A stretch of 64,000 nucleotides of DNA from Aquatica leii (Eukaryota; Arthropoda; Insecta; Coleoptera; Lampyridae), in contig CM069435.1 in assembly GCA_035610365.1 (NCBI GenBank), positions 87,391,389-87,455,388 on the forward strand. The letters are read 5' to 3'. Below, piece after piece: positions 39,201-49,486 of the stretch. Each line of letters starts with the position of its first letter. Position 1 is the stretch's first letter. Both the position numbers and the translations under genes were made by a program. The notes under the pieces are model-generated. The model did no database searches. It saw nothing but the letters and a program-made list of their open reading frames with translations, and was not told where the DNA came from.

Positions 39201-40555
39201 AGACCTCAACCATTCTTCTTTTTAATTCCAAGTGTAACTAAATTTTACAAAAAAACAAATATAAAAATAAAGCCTACTGCGATAAGGTGAACTCCAAGAG
39301 GGGTAGTAAAATATCCAATATCTTAAAAAAAAACATAATTTTTTGTTTACTACCAAGAAGCTAGATTTGACGTCAAAAAATTAACTTTGACAAGTAAATA
39401 ATTGAGTCAAAAAAATACAAACAGTTAATTTAATAATAGTTAAAATCCTTTAAGAAAGTTAATGATACTTTGTTTACATTTGCACGAGACCTACACAATT
39501 AATTCCAAGTGTAATTAAATTTTACCAAAAAACAAACATGGTTGACCTAAAGCCTACTGCTATAAGGCAAAATCCAAGAAAGGTATTAAAGAGAGGTATT
39601 AATATATCCATTATCTGTTAAAAAAATAACAACTTTTTGTTCAAAAAATTAACTTGGACATGTAAAGAATTGATTAAAAAAAATACAAATATATTTAATT
39701 TAACAGTAGTTAAAATTCTTTGAGAAAGTTTATGATACTTTGTTTACATTTGCACGAGACCTACCCAATTCTTTCTTTTAATTCCAACTGTAACTAAATT
39801 TTACAAAAAAACAAACATGGTTGACCTAAAGCCTTACTGCTACAAGGTGAACTCCAAGAGAGGTATTAAAATATCCAATATCTGTAAAAAAAAATAATTT
39901 TTTGTTTACTACCGAGAAGCTGAATTTGATGTCAAAAAATTAACTTTGACAAGTAAATAATTGAATAAAAAAAAATACGAACAGTTAATTTAATAATTTT
40001 TAAAACTGTTTGAGAAAGTTAGTAATACTTTGTTTACATTTGCAAGAGACCTACAAAATTCTTTTTTTTAATTCCAAGTGTAATTATATTTTATAAAAAA
40101 CAAACATGTTGACCTAAAGCCTAGGATGCTTTAAGAAGAAATCCAAAAAAGGTAGTAAAATATCCAATATTTAAAAAAAAAAAACATAAATTTTTGTTTA
40201 CTACCAAGAAGCTAGATTTGGCGTCAAAAAATTAATTTTAGCTTATTAATAATTAATAAATCAACAAATGTACGTCTGAGCTAGATCTACACAATTTTTT
40301 TTTTAATTTTTAGTGTAATAAAATTTTACAAAAAAACAAACTTAGTTAACCTAAAGCCTACTGCTATAAAATGAAACCCAAAAGAGGTATTAAAATATCC
40401 CATATCTGTTAAAAAAACAATAATTTTTTGTTTACAAGCATAGTCAATTTAATAATAATTTAAATTATTTAAGAAAGTTAATGATACTTTCTTTGCATTT
40501 TCAGGAGACCTACTAAAAATCTTTTTTTTTAAATACCAGGTGGAATTCGGTTTTA
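33294..40555. repeat. Satellite array, divergent right edge
   Basis: The same satellite, but monomers are more diverged, many are truncated, and the A-B-C-D order breaks down, apart from B monomers at 36,129 and 36,864. Monomers lose similarity progressively toward 40,555, where the last fragments fade into single-copy sequence. A large segment is duplicated: about 33,290-34,860 reappears at about 36,865-38,455. The match includes a private deletion junction (TTTACAACAAACAAGG) at about 33,785 and 37,358. Decay and rearrangement at an edge are typical of satellites homogenised mainly in the centre. Confidence 0.9.
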
Positions 40556-42440
40556 CATTAATAATAATTAATGATTGGTTAACTGTAATATGTAATCTCC
40601 TTGATTTAAAAATCTTGCTCTTGGTTCAGCCACTTTTATATTTGAAAAACAATATTTTTAGTAACCTGCTGTCACCGATTCAATGTAGTATATTAATTCA
40701 ATACCAACTTTAAATGACTCGGCAATATATAGACAACCTCAGTAGCATTTGTGCATTAATTGTATATAATCTAAGAATTATAAAAATTGATGGCACAATG
40801 TATAGAGGAGTATAGGCAACGCACGAAGCTTACTTGTATTGATAGTTGCATATGGTGCATGACACAATTCTAATGCTACGAATAGAAGTCACTACAGCAA
40901 AAAATTCAAAACAATACCTCATTAATCATGTTGTTTATATCTAGAGATAAACAGTTTTTTAAATATAAACTGCATTGTTTGAGTACAGTTCATTTACCTC
41001 AAGTACATTTATTTATTTATTTATTGTTTCCACCCAAACACCAATAAAGATGCTACTTTTCCGAACAAGCAGTCGTTTCGACGTATCCCTGCCGCTCAAT
41101 AATCACAGATGTCACAATTGTACCACCTCGCAAATTTAATTAGAGCATGTTACGCTAATTAAAGAAAGACATGTGCCGCAACTATTCAATTGCACTAATT
41201 AAAAACTACAAATCGATTTCCAATCTGTTTTTGATCTATCACGAATGACATTAAGAATGAATATTGAAACGTAGGTGCACGAGTTGTAAGTGAAAGTGTT
41301 TTTGGAATTCCAAACAGTCGAGTTTATTACACCAAAACAAAAGGTTAAATCCTACAGAAGGTGTATTTATTTGTAACTGAAGACCTTTATTTGCTTTCTC
41401 TTTGTTAAAGACCGAAGATTTCCTAAAACATTCTCACCTGTACACGCGTCGACCCAAAAAAAAACAAGGAAAATTTGCGTTTTTCCCACAATTCAAATAA
41501 CAATCAAGTTAAACACGAATGAAAGAGGTCGATGTTACAGTAGCGAGTACGACGTATTTGGGTTACTTTAAAACGACTGTTATAGATCAATGAACTGATA
41601 GTAAAGACGTTTGATGTCTTTTTTTAGCAAACGTAAACAACCGAACCATGTTATACAAAACTGTATATGGAACATCCGCTCAAAATCAGATTCGGCCCAA
41701 ACAATTTATTTTGAAAATGCGCGAGCTCTGGAACACACAAAGTTTACGACCGGTCCTGGTTTCGAACATTCCACGGGTGTTTGAATGGAAAACAATTATG
41801 AATGTAGTTGGCGTAATACAATATAACTGTTTTATCATCGACTAAAATTTTACTGGAATTCCATCACCGCAAAAACCATTATCAGGCCAATACTTTGACC
41901 GACAGGAACGAACCAGCCGAGCGACGATTAGATACGAGTTAAAAAGAATTATGTAAGATTTTGTGAATAATTATGAATACAAAACTATCAATGAAACCAA
42001 GCACATTAAAACCGATTAATCATAATCGCTCGCACATAAGAATTTCATAATTCGATTATGAAACCGGTCAGGTATAAGAAGCTTAACCTACTTATACGTT
42101 CCATTGACCGCCAGGTATCGCAGTTTCAAGAAAAAACACATGGCTTGTATTAAATAAAGCTACTGTAATTAAAACAAAAATGATAAGCGTGTACTTAATT
42201 GCAGCGATAACGCTTGGATTACGTTGTTTGACGTCATAATCCATAGATCAAAGGCCACTTCACTAATCTGCAAAAACCGTACAGAGCTACGAAACTTAGG
42301 CTAAGTTTTTGTTTTCTTATTTTTATTCCAATTTCTGTCCTTTTAAACTTAGAAATTTATAGTTATGTTATAAATAGAATTTGATACACGAAAAAAAATT
42401 AATCAAAAACCACGTTGTCTTAAATATTTTTGATTCTACT
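40556..42440. other. Single-copy spacer, no gene recognised
   Basis: The right flank of the satellite is less AT-biased than the array and contains a short (TTTA)n tract at about 41,006-41,024. A 65-codon plus-strand frame at 41,648-41,845 has no recognisable product. No splice-bounded exon of Mhcl or of another gene is convincing here. Confidence 0.5.
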
Positions 42441-42872
42441 ATACAGGCTGCATCAAATTTCGTATTAAGTACAGGGATCTCGTTCATTATCAGACATAGA
42501 GAGTTGGTTAAATGAACAAAAATGATCCTTCAGTTATGCCTAAATAAATTCAACAAACAAAATTTACCCCCTCTATAAAGTTTCTGAAATATGGCGGAAA
42601 ATAATAGAATTGGTGTTTTTGATTTTTAGCTTTAAAATTGTTATTTGGGGAGGTATTTAAAAACTAAAAAAACTTTCTTGGAAGAACTTTTTCTGCACTT
42701 TTTTTTTATTATTTTCCGCCATATTTCAGAAACTTTATAGAAGGGGTAAGTTTTGTTTTTTGAATTTATTTAGGCATAACTTGAAGATCATTTTTGTCCA
42801 TTTAACCAACTCTCTATCTCTGATAATAAACGAGATCCCTGTACTTAACACGAAATTTGATACAGTCTGTAT
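42441..42872. mobile_element. MITE with very long terminal inverted repeats
   Basis: Left and right arms of about 165 bp each are near-perfect reverse complements: ATACAGGCTGCATCAAATTT on the left against ATACAGACTGTATCAAATTT when the right is read backward. They flank a loop of about 100 bp. The arms share an AATATGGCGGAAAATAAT-like segment nearest the loop. Flanks are ACT on both sides, or TA if the ends are trimmed by one or two bases. There is no ORF, so this is a non-autonomous foldback/MITE-type element. Confidence 0.8.
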
Positions 42873-43284
42873 ACTGGTTTCTACATAGCGACAGATACCT
42901 AAAAAGGATTTTTAAGACAAACTGCTTGCACCAATGGTTTCGATATGTAAAAGTTACAAACAAAAACTAAAAATCTGTTAGTGATAACTATTTTTTATAT
43001 TGCATTTTGTTTGCTAACATTACATTCAGCTAAGTCACAACTTCACACTGTTAGGCTTGTTTTTCAAGAGAAATTTCAACTGGTTAAACAATTTTGGATA
43101 AAAATTACTCTTCAATTCTTTTCAACCAGAAGCTCATTTCTATATTTTCTATTATATATTATTATGATACTTCGCAGACTATTGAGTTTATGTAATCGCT
43201 TTGTAGGCTAGTTTTGATTCGACCAATCAAAATCGAGCGTAATTAAGAAAAAAACGCAATAACTTAAAATTTTGCCTCATATAA

Positions 43285-43450
43285 GTTTATTACTCCATCC
43301 CAATTCTCTGATTTTAAATGTTAAAATAATTTGTTATCCAGCGTAATAAAATGTATTTGCATTTATTACTGTTTTAAGAACTATTACCCCATCCCAAACC
43401 GCTTTTGAATCATTAACATTTTTAAATAATTTGTTTTACAGCGTAACAGT
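43285..43450. repeat. Two diverged direct repeats of about 95 bp
   Basis: TTACTCCATCCCAA at about 43,290 and TTACCCCATCCCAA at about 43,384 each begin a unit that ends in AATAATTTGTT followed by CAGCGTAA. Two copies lie just ahead of the 160-bp satellite. Confidence 0.6.
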
Positions 43451-43539
43451 AAATAGGTAAAAAAGACAATAAGTTACACTACTTTGACAAGTCATCTCAA
43501 ACCACCTGTTGAAGTTAAAACTGTTGTAAATGAGAAAAT

Positions 43540-45750
43540 ATAGTATTTAAAAAATGCTTAGAGCGAAGAACAAAGCGATTACTGGGTATTTGTAAAGGTA
43601 ACCAATTTGATGTAGCGATAATTAATTGGTAATAAAAAAGTAATACATTTTGACGTAAGCAACATTTCAATATGATTATTCTAAGCAAAGTTACGCTATA
43701 GCTGGTCTAGGTTAGAGCGAAGCTGGTTCAAAAAGCAGTTACTTAGCATTGGTAAAGGGTAACAAATTGAGTATAGTGATAACTAAATAGTAATAAAACT
43801 TGCAACTTAAAGCGAAGCTGATACACAATGCAATGCTCAGTATTGGTAGAGGTAAGACATTGTGTGTAGGATAATCAAGTGATAATAAAGAAGTAATAAA
43901 TTTTGACGTAAGCAGCATTTCAATATCATTATTCTAAGTAAAGTTACGCTATGACTAGTCTAGCTTAAAACGAAGCTGGCTCACAAAGCGATTACTCAGT
44001 ATTGGTAAAGGGTAATAAAATTTGTGCAGTGATAATTAAGTAGCAACAAAAAAGTAATAAATTTCGACGTATGCAGCATTTCAATATCATTTTTCAAAGT
44101 TATGCTATGGCTAGTTTAAGTTACAGCAAAGCTGGAACACAAAGCGATTAGTCAGTAATGGTAAAGGGTAATAAATTTGGTATAGTGATAATTAAGTGAT
44201 AACAAAAAAGTAATACAAGTTGACATAAGCAGCATTTCAATATAATTATTCTACGTGAAGTTATGCTATATCTAGTCCAGCTAAGAGCAAAGCTGGCCCA
44301 AAAAGCGATTACTCAGTATTGATAAGAGTAATACATTTGGTGTAGTGATAATTAATCGGTAATGAACACGTAATGAATTTTGACCTAAGCAGCTTTTCAA
44401 CATCATTATTCCAAGCCAAGTTACGCTATAGCTGGTATAGCTTAGAGCAAAGCTGGCTAACAAAGCGATTACTCAGTATTGATAAAGAGCAATAAAACTA
44501 GTGCGGATAATTAAGTGACAATAAAAAAATAAATGTTGACCTATGTAGCATCCCTATATCATTTTTCTAAGCAAAGTTACGTTACAGCTGGCCCACCTGA
44601 AAGCAAAACTGGCTTACAAAGCGATTACTCAGCATTAGTAAAGAGTAATAAATTTACTGTAGTGATAATCAAGTGGTAACAAAAAGTAATAAATGTTGAC
44701 GTAAGCAGCATTTCAATATCATTATTCTACGTGAAGTTACGCTATGGCTAATCCAGCTTACAGCAAAGCTGGCTCACAAAGCAACTACTCAGTATTGATA
44801 AGAGTAACGAATTTGGTGTAGCGATAATTAAGTGGTAACAAAAAAGTAATAAATTTTGACATATGCAACATTTCATTATCATCATTCAAAGCAAAGTTAC
44901 GCTATCGGTAGTTCAGTTTCGAGAGAAGCTGCTCGCAAAGCAATTACTCAGTTTTAGTAAAGAGTAATAAATACGGTAGAGTAATAATTATTAAGTGATA
45001 ATAAAAAAAATAAATGTTGTAAGTAGCATTTCTATCATTTTTCTAAGCAAAGTTACGCTGTTGCTGGTCCAATTTCGAGTCAAGCTGGCCTACAAAACAA
45101 TTACTCAGTATTGGTAAGAAGTAATAAATTTGGTGTAGTGATAATTAAGTGGCAATAAGAAATTCTTGACGTAAGTAGCATTTCTATATCAATTTTTTAA
45201 ACAAAGTTACGCTATGGCTAGTCCAGATTAGAGCGAAGCTGGCCCACAAAGTGATTACTCAGCATTACCTTGTATTAGTAAAGCTAATAAATTTGGTGTA
45301 ATGCTAATTAACTGGTAACAAAAAATAAATACATTTTGACGTAAGCAGCATATTCTAAGTGAAGTTACGCTATAGCCGGTCCAGCTTAGAGTGAAGCTGG
45401 CTTACAAAGCGATTACTCGGTATTGTTAAGGAGTAATAAATTTGGTGTAGTACTAATTAAGTGATAATAAAAAAAATTTGAAGGTAACTAGCATTTCTAT
45501 ATAATTTTTCTAAGGAAAGTTACGCTATGACTGGTCCAGCTGCCCTACCAAGCGATTATTCAGTATTGGTAGAAGTAAGAAATTTGATAGTGATAATAAA
45601 GTGGTAATAAAAAAGTAATAAATTTTGACATAAGCTGCATTTCAATATCATTTTTCTAAGCAAAGTTAATTCGTCCACAAAGCGATTACTAATAATAAAT
45701 TTAGGGCACTGGCAATAAAAAGATAATAAAATCTCCATCCATTATTTTTG
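43540..45750. repeat. Second satellite, about 160-bp monomer
   Basis: About 13 tandem copies carry AAGCGATTACTCAGTATTGG, GTAATAAATTTGGTGTAG, TGATAATTAAGTGG, GCAGCATTTCAATATCATT, AAAGTTACGCTATGGC and GCGAAGCTGGC in the same order. Copies are spaced roughly 155-170 bp and diverge by many substitutions and small deletions; the last copies are truncated. The unit is unrelated to the 7.7-40.6 kb satellite. The short ORFs on both strands are repeat translations. Confidence 0.9.
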
Positions 45751-45798
45751 GTGTAAGGTGATTTAACGAGGTTATTTAGCTGATGTAAGCAATTTTAA

Positions 45799-46417
45799 GA
45801 AAACAACCATTGTCTTTTATTTGTACTCCAACGTTTGCCCCTTTCAACTATAAAGTAATTTCTAAACTTCCTTTTTCTTACAACTACATACTACTACGAT
45901 TCATAGTCCAGTGGTGTCGTGATAATCCGATCTCGTGATAATCCGTATACCTTTGTAATCCGCATTATATTTTGGTATTTTAAGTGATTCAGTAATCCGA
46001 ATTCAATTAGGTACTTATGTCACACTATGAAAACAACCATTGTCTTTTATTTGTACTCCAACGTTTGCCCCTTTCAACTATAAAGTAATTTCTAAACTTC
46101 CTTTTTCTTACAACTACATACTACTACGATTCATAGTCCAGTGGTGTCGTGATAATCCGATCTCGTGATAATCCGTATACCTTTGTAATCCGCATTATAT
46201 TTTGGTATTTTCAAGGCGGGTTGCACAAAGCAAATCAAAAATGTAACAACTGATTATTTTTCAAAACAATTGCTACATAGCCAATGAAACCACGTTTATT
46301 CGTGATGTAACAATTGATTAGAGAAATAATCACTTGCTACATTTTTGATTTGCTTTGTGCAACCCGCCTTAAGTGATTCAGTAATCCGAATTCAATTAGG
46401 TACTTATGTCACACTAT
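45799..46417. repeat. Recent 230-bp tandem duplication over the left end of the Tigger element
   Basis: 45,799-46,028 and 46,029-46,417 are essentially identical except for a 159-bp insertion in the second copy. Each contains about 110 bp of flank followed by the Tigger left end and about 120 bp of internal sequence. The copy without the insertion gives the empty site for the MITE at 46,212-46,370. Confidence 0.9.
46212..46370. mobile_element. 159-bp MITE inside the Tigger left end
   Basis: Inverted ends match perfectly for about 33 bp, starting AAGGCGGGTTGCACAAAGCA, and continue imperfectly inward to about 55 bp, so almost the whole element is a hairpin. Comparison with the neighbouring duplicate copy shows the empty site as GGTATTTTAAGTGATTC. 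The target is therefore TTAA or TAA, with one changed base at the left junction (TTCA). No coding capacity. Confidence 0.9.
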
Positions 46418-46511
46418 GCAGGTTTTTTCTTGTTTGTAAGCGCGTTTATGTGTATGTCTACAGCATCAATCAGTACGCATCTTTCTGACTGTACGGACTT
46501 TTTCAACAAAA

Positions 46512-48031
46512 ATGGTACCGATCAAACGAAAACACGACAAGCGACATTAGGAAAAAATCTAATAAAATTAAGGATTAAGTAAAAAAAACGAATCTAACTC
46601 CATTATAGTTGCACATCGTCTTGGTGGGTTATTGCAGCTGATTGGCATTTAATTTCGTGTTTTTAAACGTCCGTTTTTCATTGTGTTGTTGGACCAGGAA
46701 AAAACAAACTTTAAGACAAGGTGAGAATCCACGGATGGAGAATAAACTACATTCTTGGTTTGTGAGTCTTAGAGATCGGCATGACCTGTTTCGTCAGAAA
46801 TTATAACCACGACAGCTAAGCAGTTGTATGCCAAATATTATGGTAATAAAAAGTTTTAATGCAAGTAGGGGATAGATTTCAAATTTTTGAAATTGGTATG
46901 GCATCAGGCGATTTAAAATTTGCGGAGAAAAATTATCTTCTGACACTGCAGGCGTTGAACCATTTATACAAAAATTGAACCAAACGATAAAACCCTTAAA
47001 CTTACAGCCATCGCAAATTTACAATACGGATAAGCTTTGTTTGGAAAATTTCTTCCGGATAGTTCGCTGGTATCTTCTACAAAAGCAACCGCTCCGGGAC
47101 GAAAGACCAGCAAAGAACGATTGACATTCTTGGCAGCATGTAATTCAGACGGAAGCCACAAACTTAAAGTTTGAGTCATTGGAAAATCAAAAAACCTACA
47201 AGCTACAGGAAAAAGGTGGATGACTTCGGCAGTTTTTAAGCAGTAGTTCCATCAATGTTTTATTCCTCAACTGAGAAAGTTTCTGAAGGATTAACATTTA
47301 CCTGAAATGATGATGGTAAAATTCTGACAAAATTTTTACCTCCAAATACAAGCGCAATAATTCAACCAATGGACTAAAATGCAATTCGATTGACAAAATT
47401 TTTTTTTAGAAAAAAAATCTCGGCTAAAACTTTAACCAAAGAAGAAAAAATGTCATAAAAAGCCTTAAGAGCTTTAACATAAAATATGCTGTTTGCTTCC
47501 TTCACGTTGCTTGGGAAAAAGTACCAACCAGTTCTTTAAAAAAATTGTAAGATTTTGAAACCAAACAATGACCCTGAACATTTAATCCCATTAAGCGTTT
47601 TGCAACAGCGGCGACGTCCAATAGCAGAAGAAATTGATTTGGTTTCTGCAATGCTTCAATGTATTGGGAATGTTGAAATACCTGCTGGTGAAGCTATCGA
47701 TTGGATTGTTGGTGATGCCAAATTGGTTGAGCAAGAAAATTTAATTCATGAAAATAATAACGCCGAGAGATGATTTTATGAAAATTACCGCTTCAAGCAG
47801 AGTTAAACATCAAGATGCTGTCAAAAGCTTAAACCTTATTTTGCAATGGACGACAGAGAATAGCGTACCTTTTTATGATGCTACAAACCCTTAAGGAAAT
47901 TGCCTTTGAAAATCAACAACAGAGTAAACTTTTTTCAATCAGTTGAAAAAAAAGCGTTTGTGCAAAATGTAGTAAAGAAAATAAAGTTGAAGAAAGCGAA
48001 TAAATTATTGAAGATGGAATCATCAAACTGA
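46512..48031 (+). pseudogene. Tigger/pogo transposase pseudogene (DDE, CENP-B/jerky-like)
   Basis: The frame starts near MVPIKRKHDKRH and then breaks repeatedly, but blocks in three frames match the family. They include KICGEKLSSDTAGVEPFIQK (about 46,915-46,975), LNLQPSQIYNTDKLC (containing the first catalytic Asp of the YNADETGL-type block), NDLTFLAACNSDGSHKLKV (about 47,110-47,170), VIGKSKN, FLPPNTSAIIQPMD (about 47,330-47,375), and a 72-codon C-terminal frame at 47,555-47,773. The block with the second catalytic Asp (LDNAPSH type) is missing between LRKFLKD and DGKIL. In-frame stops, frameshifts and this deletion make the enzyme non-functional. In active relatives this protein binds the TIRs and performs cut-and-paste transposition at TA sites. 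The opposite-strand frame at 46,964-47,179 is a shadow. Confidence 0.85.
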
Positions 48032-48270
48032 ATTAATTTTTAATATTTTACATATTATTTCAGGTATTATTTCGTTGTTTACGAAACATAATACATACAT
48101 GTATGGAGTGCTCTATGTATTTTTTTATTTGTCTTGATTTTTAAAAAAAAATTACTGTTTACTTTTTATATAATTTTCAAAGTGGCCTTTGAACTGTCTT
48201 GATAATCGGAATAATTTGATAATCCGGAGAGGTCTAGTTTTAATTGATCCGGATTATCGCGACACTACTG

Positions 48271-49348
48271 TAGGCTGTTGAGTATTTGTTTACTCAAAAG
48301 AAGCATTTGTCAACGCAATTTCTTCTTTTTTTCATTTTATGCCAACTTTTGTGCTTTTAAACTGGAATCTCATTTCTATTCTTTTGTCACAATAGTATAG
48401 TAATACGCTAGGGTGTTACATTTATGTGCATTCAAAGACTTGATCTGTCAAAAATTTTTTGAATACAAATTTATCGTTTTTCCTTGATATTCGTACTTCT
48501 GAGTTTTTTACCTTGGAGTTTATGTTCAAAATATTTCTTATTATTTAGCATTCGCATTCCGCATTAATTTATTTTTTTTGTAAAACTAACAAAAAGAATT
48601 AGCCGAAACTAGATATGGTGGATGGATTATTAGTTATTATTTTTCAAGGACCTTTTTTGATTTTCAATGTCTATTTGAGAGGTTTATTGATAAGTTACAA
48701 ACGCTGTCTAAAAAAGTTTCATTTGTTGAAGCATTCTTGGATCGAAATCTGATAGCACGTGTAATTAAGAAAACCCCTAGTTGATTAATAAAGCAATCTA
48801 AGGAATGCGACAATATAGAGTTTCACTGTTTACGATGTAAAACGACAACGTTGCAAAATCTCGGTGAAAAACAATGAAATGTGCCAAGCATTCAGGAAGT
48901 AAATATAACCTTGACTGAAGAAAAAACCTACCTACCCAGTAATGCAAAACATATCTCGAATGTCACACAAAATATCTAAAACAAGCGCACCTCGTCTTTC
49001 CATTTGGAAACAGGAAACTGCATCTGCATATAGATGATTTCGCAATATAAAAAAGACCTAAACTCCGTTATGTTCCTTTAAGTAGGATTTACAGTTAGAT
49101 TCGCTATGAAGTCATTACACCGCGTACATTGTACTTTTCCTTTTAGTATTTATAACCTTCTGGTAATTAAAATTTGCCCGACCTATAATACAAACTCGCG
49201 CGTTGGAATGAAACCGGTTTCCAAGTATTAATTAGGAGGAAGTGACTCGTAATTTAAAATTCATAAGAGAGGAAACCGTAATAGTTGCGCACTTCCTATG
49301 CCAACGTCGCTACAAAATAACGAGTCATTGTTTGGAATGTACACTTAC
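48271..49348 (-). other. Probable Mhcl intron sequence, no exon recognised
   Basis: This lies downstream of the exon-3 splice donor on the minus strand. I found no open frame with myosin motor similarity and no other gene. The sequence is AT-rich without obvious repeats. Confidence 0.5.
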
Positions 49349-49486
49349 CGTGGTTGATTTGTTGAATCTTTGACTACCGGAACGTCGCAATGTACCGCTG
49401 CGAATGCTGGCGTCGTCCAATATAACCTCGCGTCCATCTGAACCAGATCTTCGACTTAATTCGCTTAATTCGGCCACTGGCTGTAC
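49349..49486 (-). CDS. Mhcl: Myosin-18 (Mhcl), coding exon 3
   Basis: A 46-codon exon too short to stand out as an ORF. It is bounded by TTGTTACAG at its 5' side and G/GTAAGTG at its 3' side, phase 0 at both ends. It continues the reading frame of exon 2 exactly: the PDZ strand ends VTVK and the exon begins VQPVAELSELSRRSGSD. This corresponds to the KVQPIPELSELSR segment that follows the PDZ domain in vertebrate MYO18A. The rest (REVILDDASIRSGTLRRSG) is a basic, Ser-rich linker ahead of the motor domain. The donor requires a further exon to the left, but none with motor sequence is recognisable in the remaining 49.3 kb. Confidence 0.88.

Larger units (their letters stand above)
46139..48270 (+). 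mobile_element. Tigger/pogo-type DNA transposon, decayed
   Basis: Terminal inverted repeats: CAGTGGTGTCGTGATAATCC at the left (46,139; duplicated at 45,909) and CAGTAGTGTCGCGATAATCC at the right, read inward from 48,270. Several TAATCCG motifs follow inside both ends, as expected for transposase-binding sites. A TA follows the right end, consistent with the TA target of the Tc1/mariner-pogo superfamily; on the left the nearest TA is three bases away. The interior holds a broken transposase gene on the plus strand. Confidence 0.85.

Noticed and set aside
7728..40555. CRISPR-like array
   Set aside because: The repeats are contiguous monomers of about 240-287 bp with no unique spacers, in an insect genome; this is a satellite.
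41648..41845. 65-codon plus-strand ORF in the spacer after the satellite
   Set aside because: No recognised motif, no splice or polyadenylation context, and length within chance expectation.
42981..43211. 76-codon plus-strand ORF with a hydrophobic start
   Set aside because: The apparent signal-like N-terminus is ordinary T-rich sequence; nothing supports expression.
46964..47179. 71-codon minus-strand ORF
   Set aside because: Antisense of the conserved core of the Tigger transposase pseudogene.
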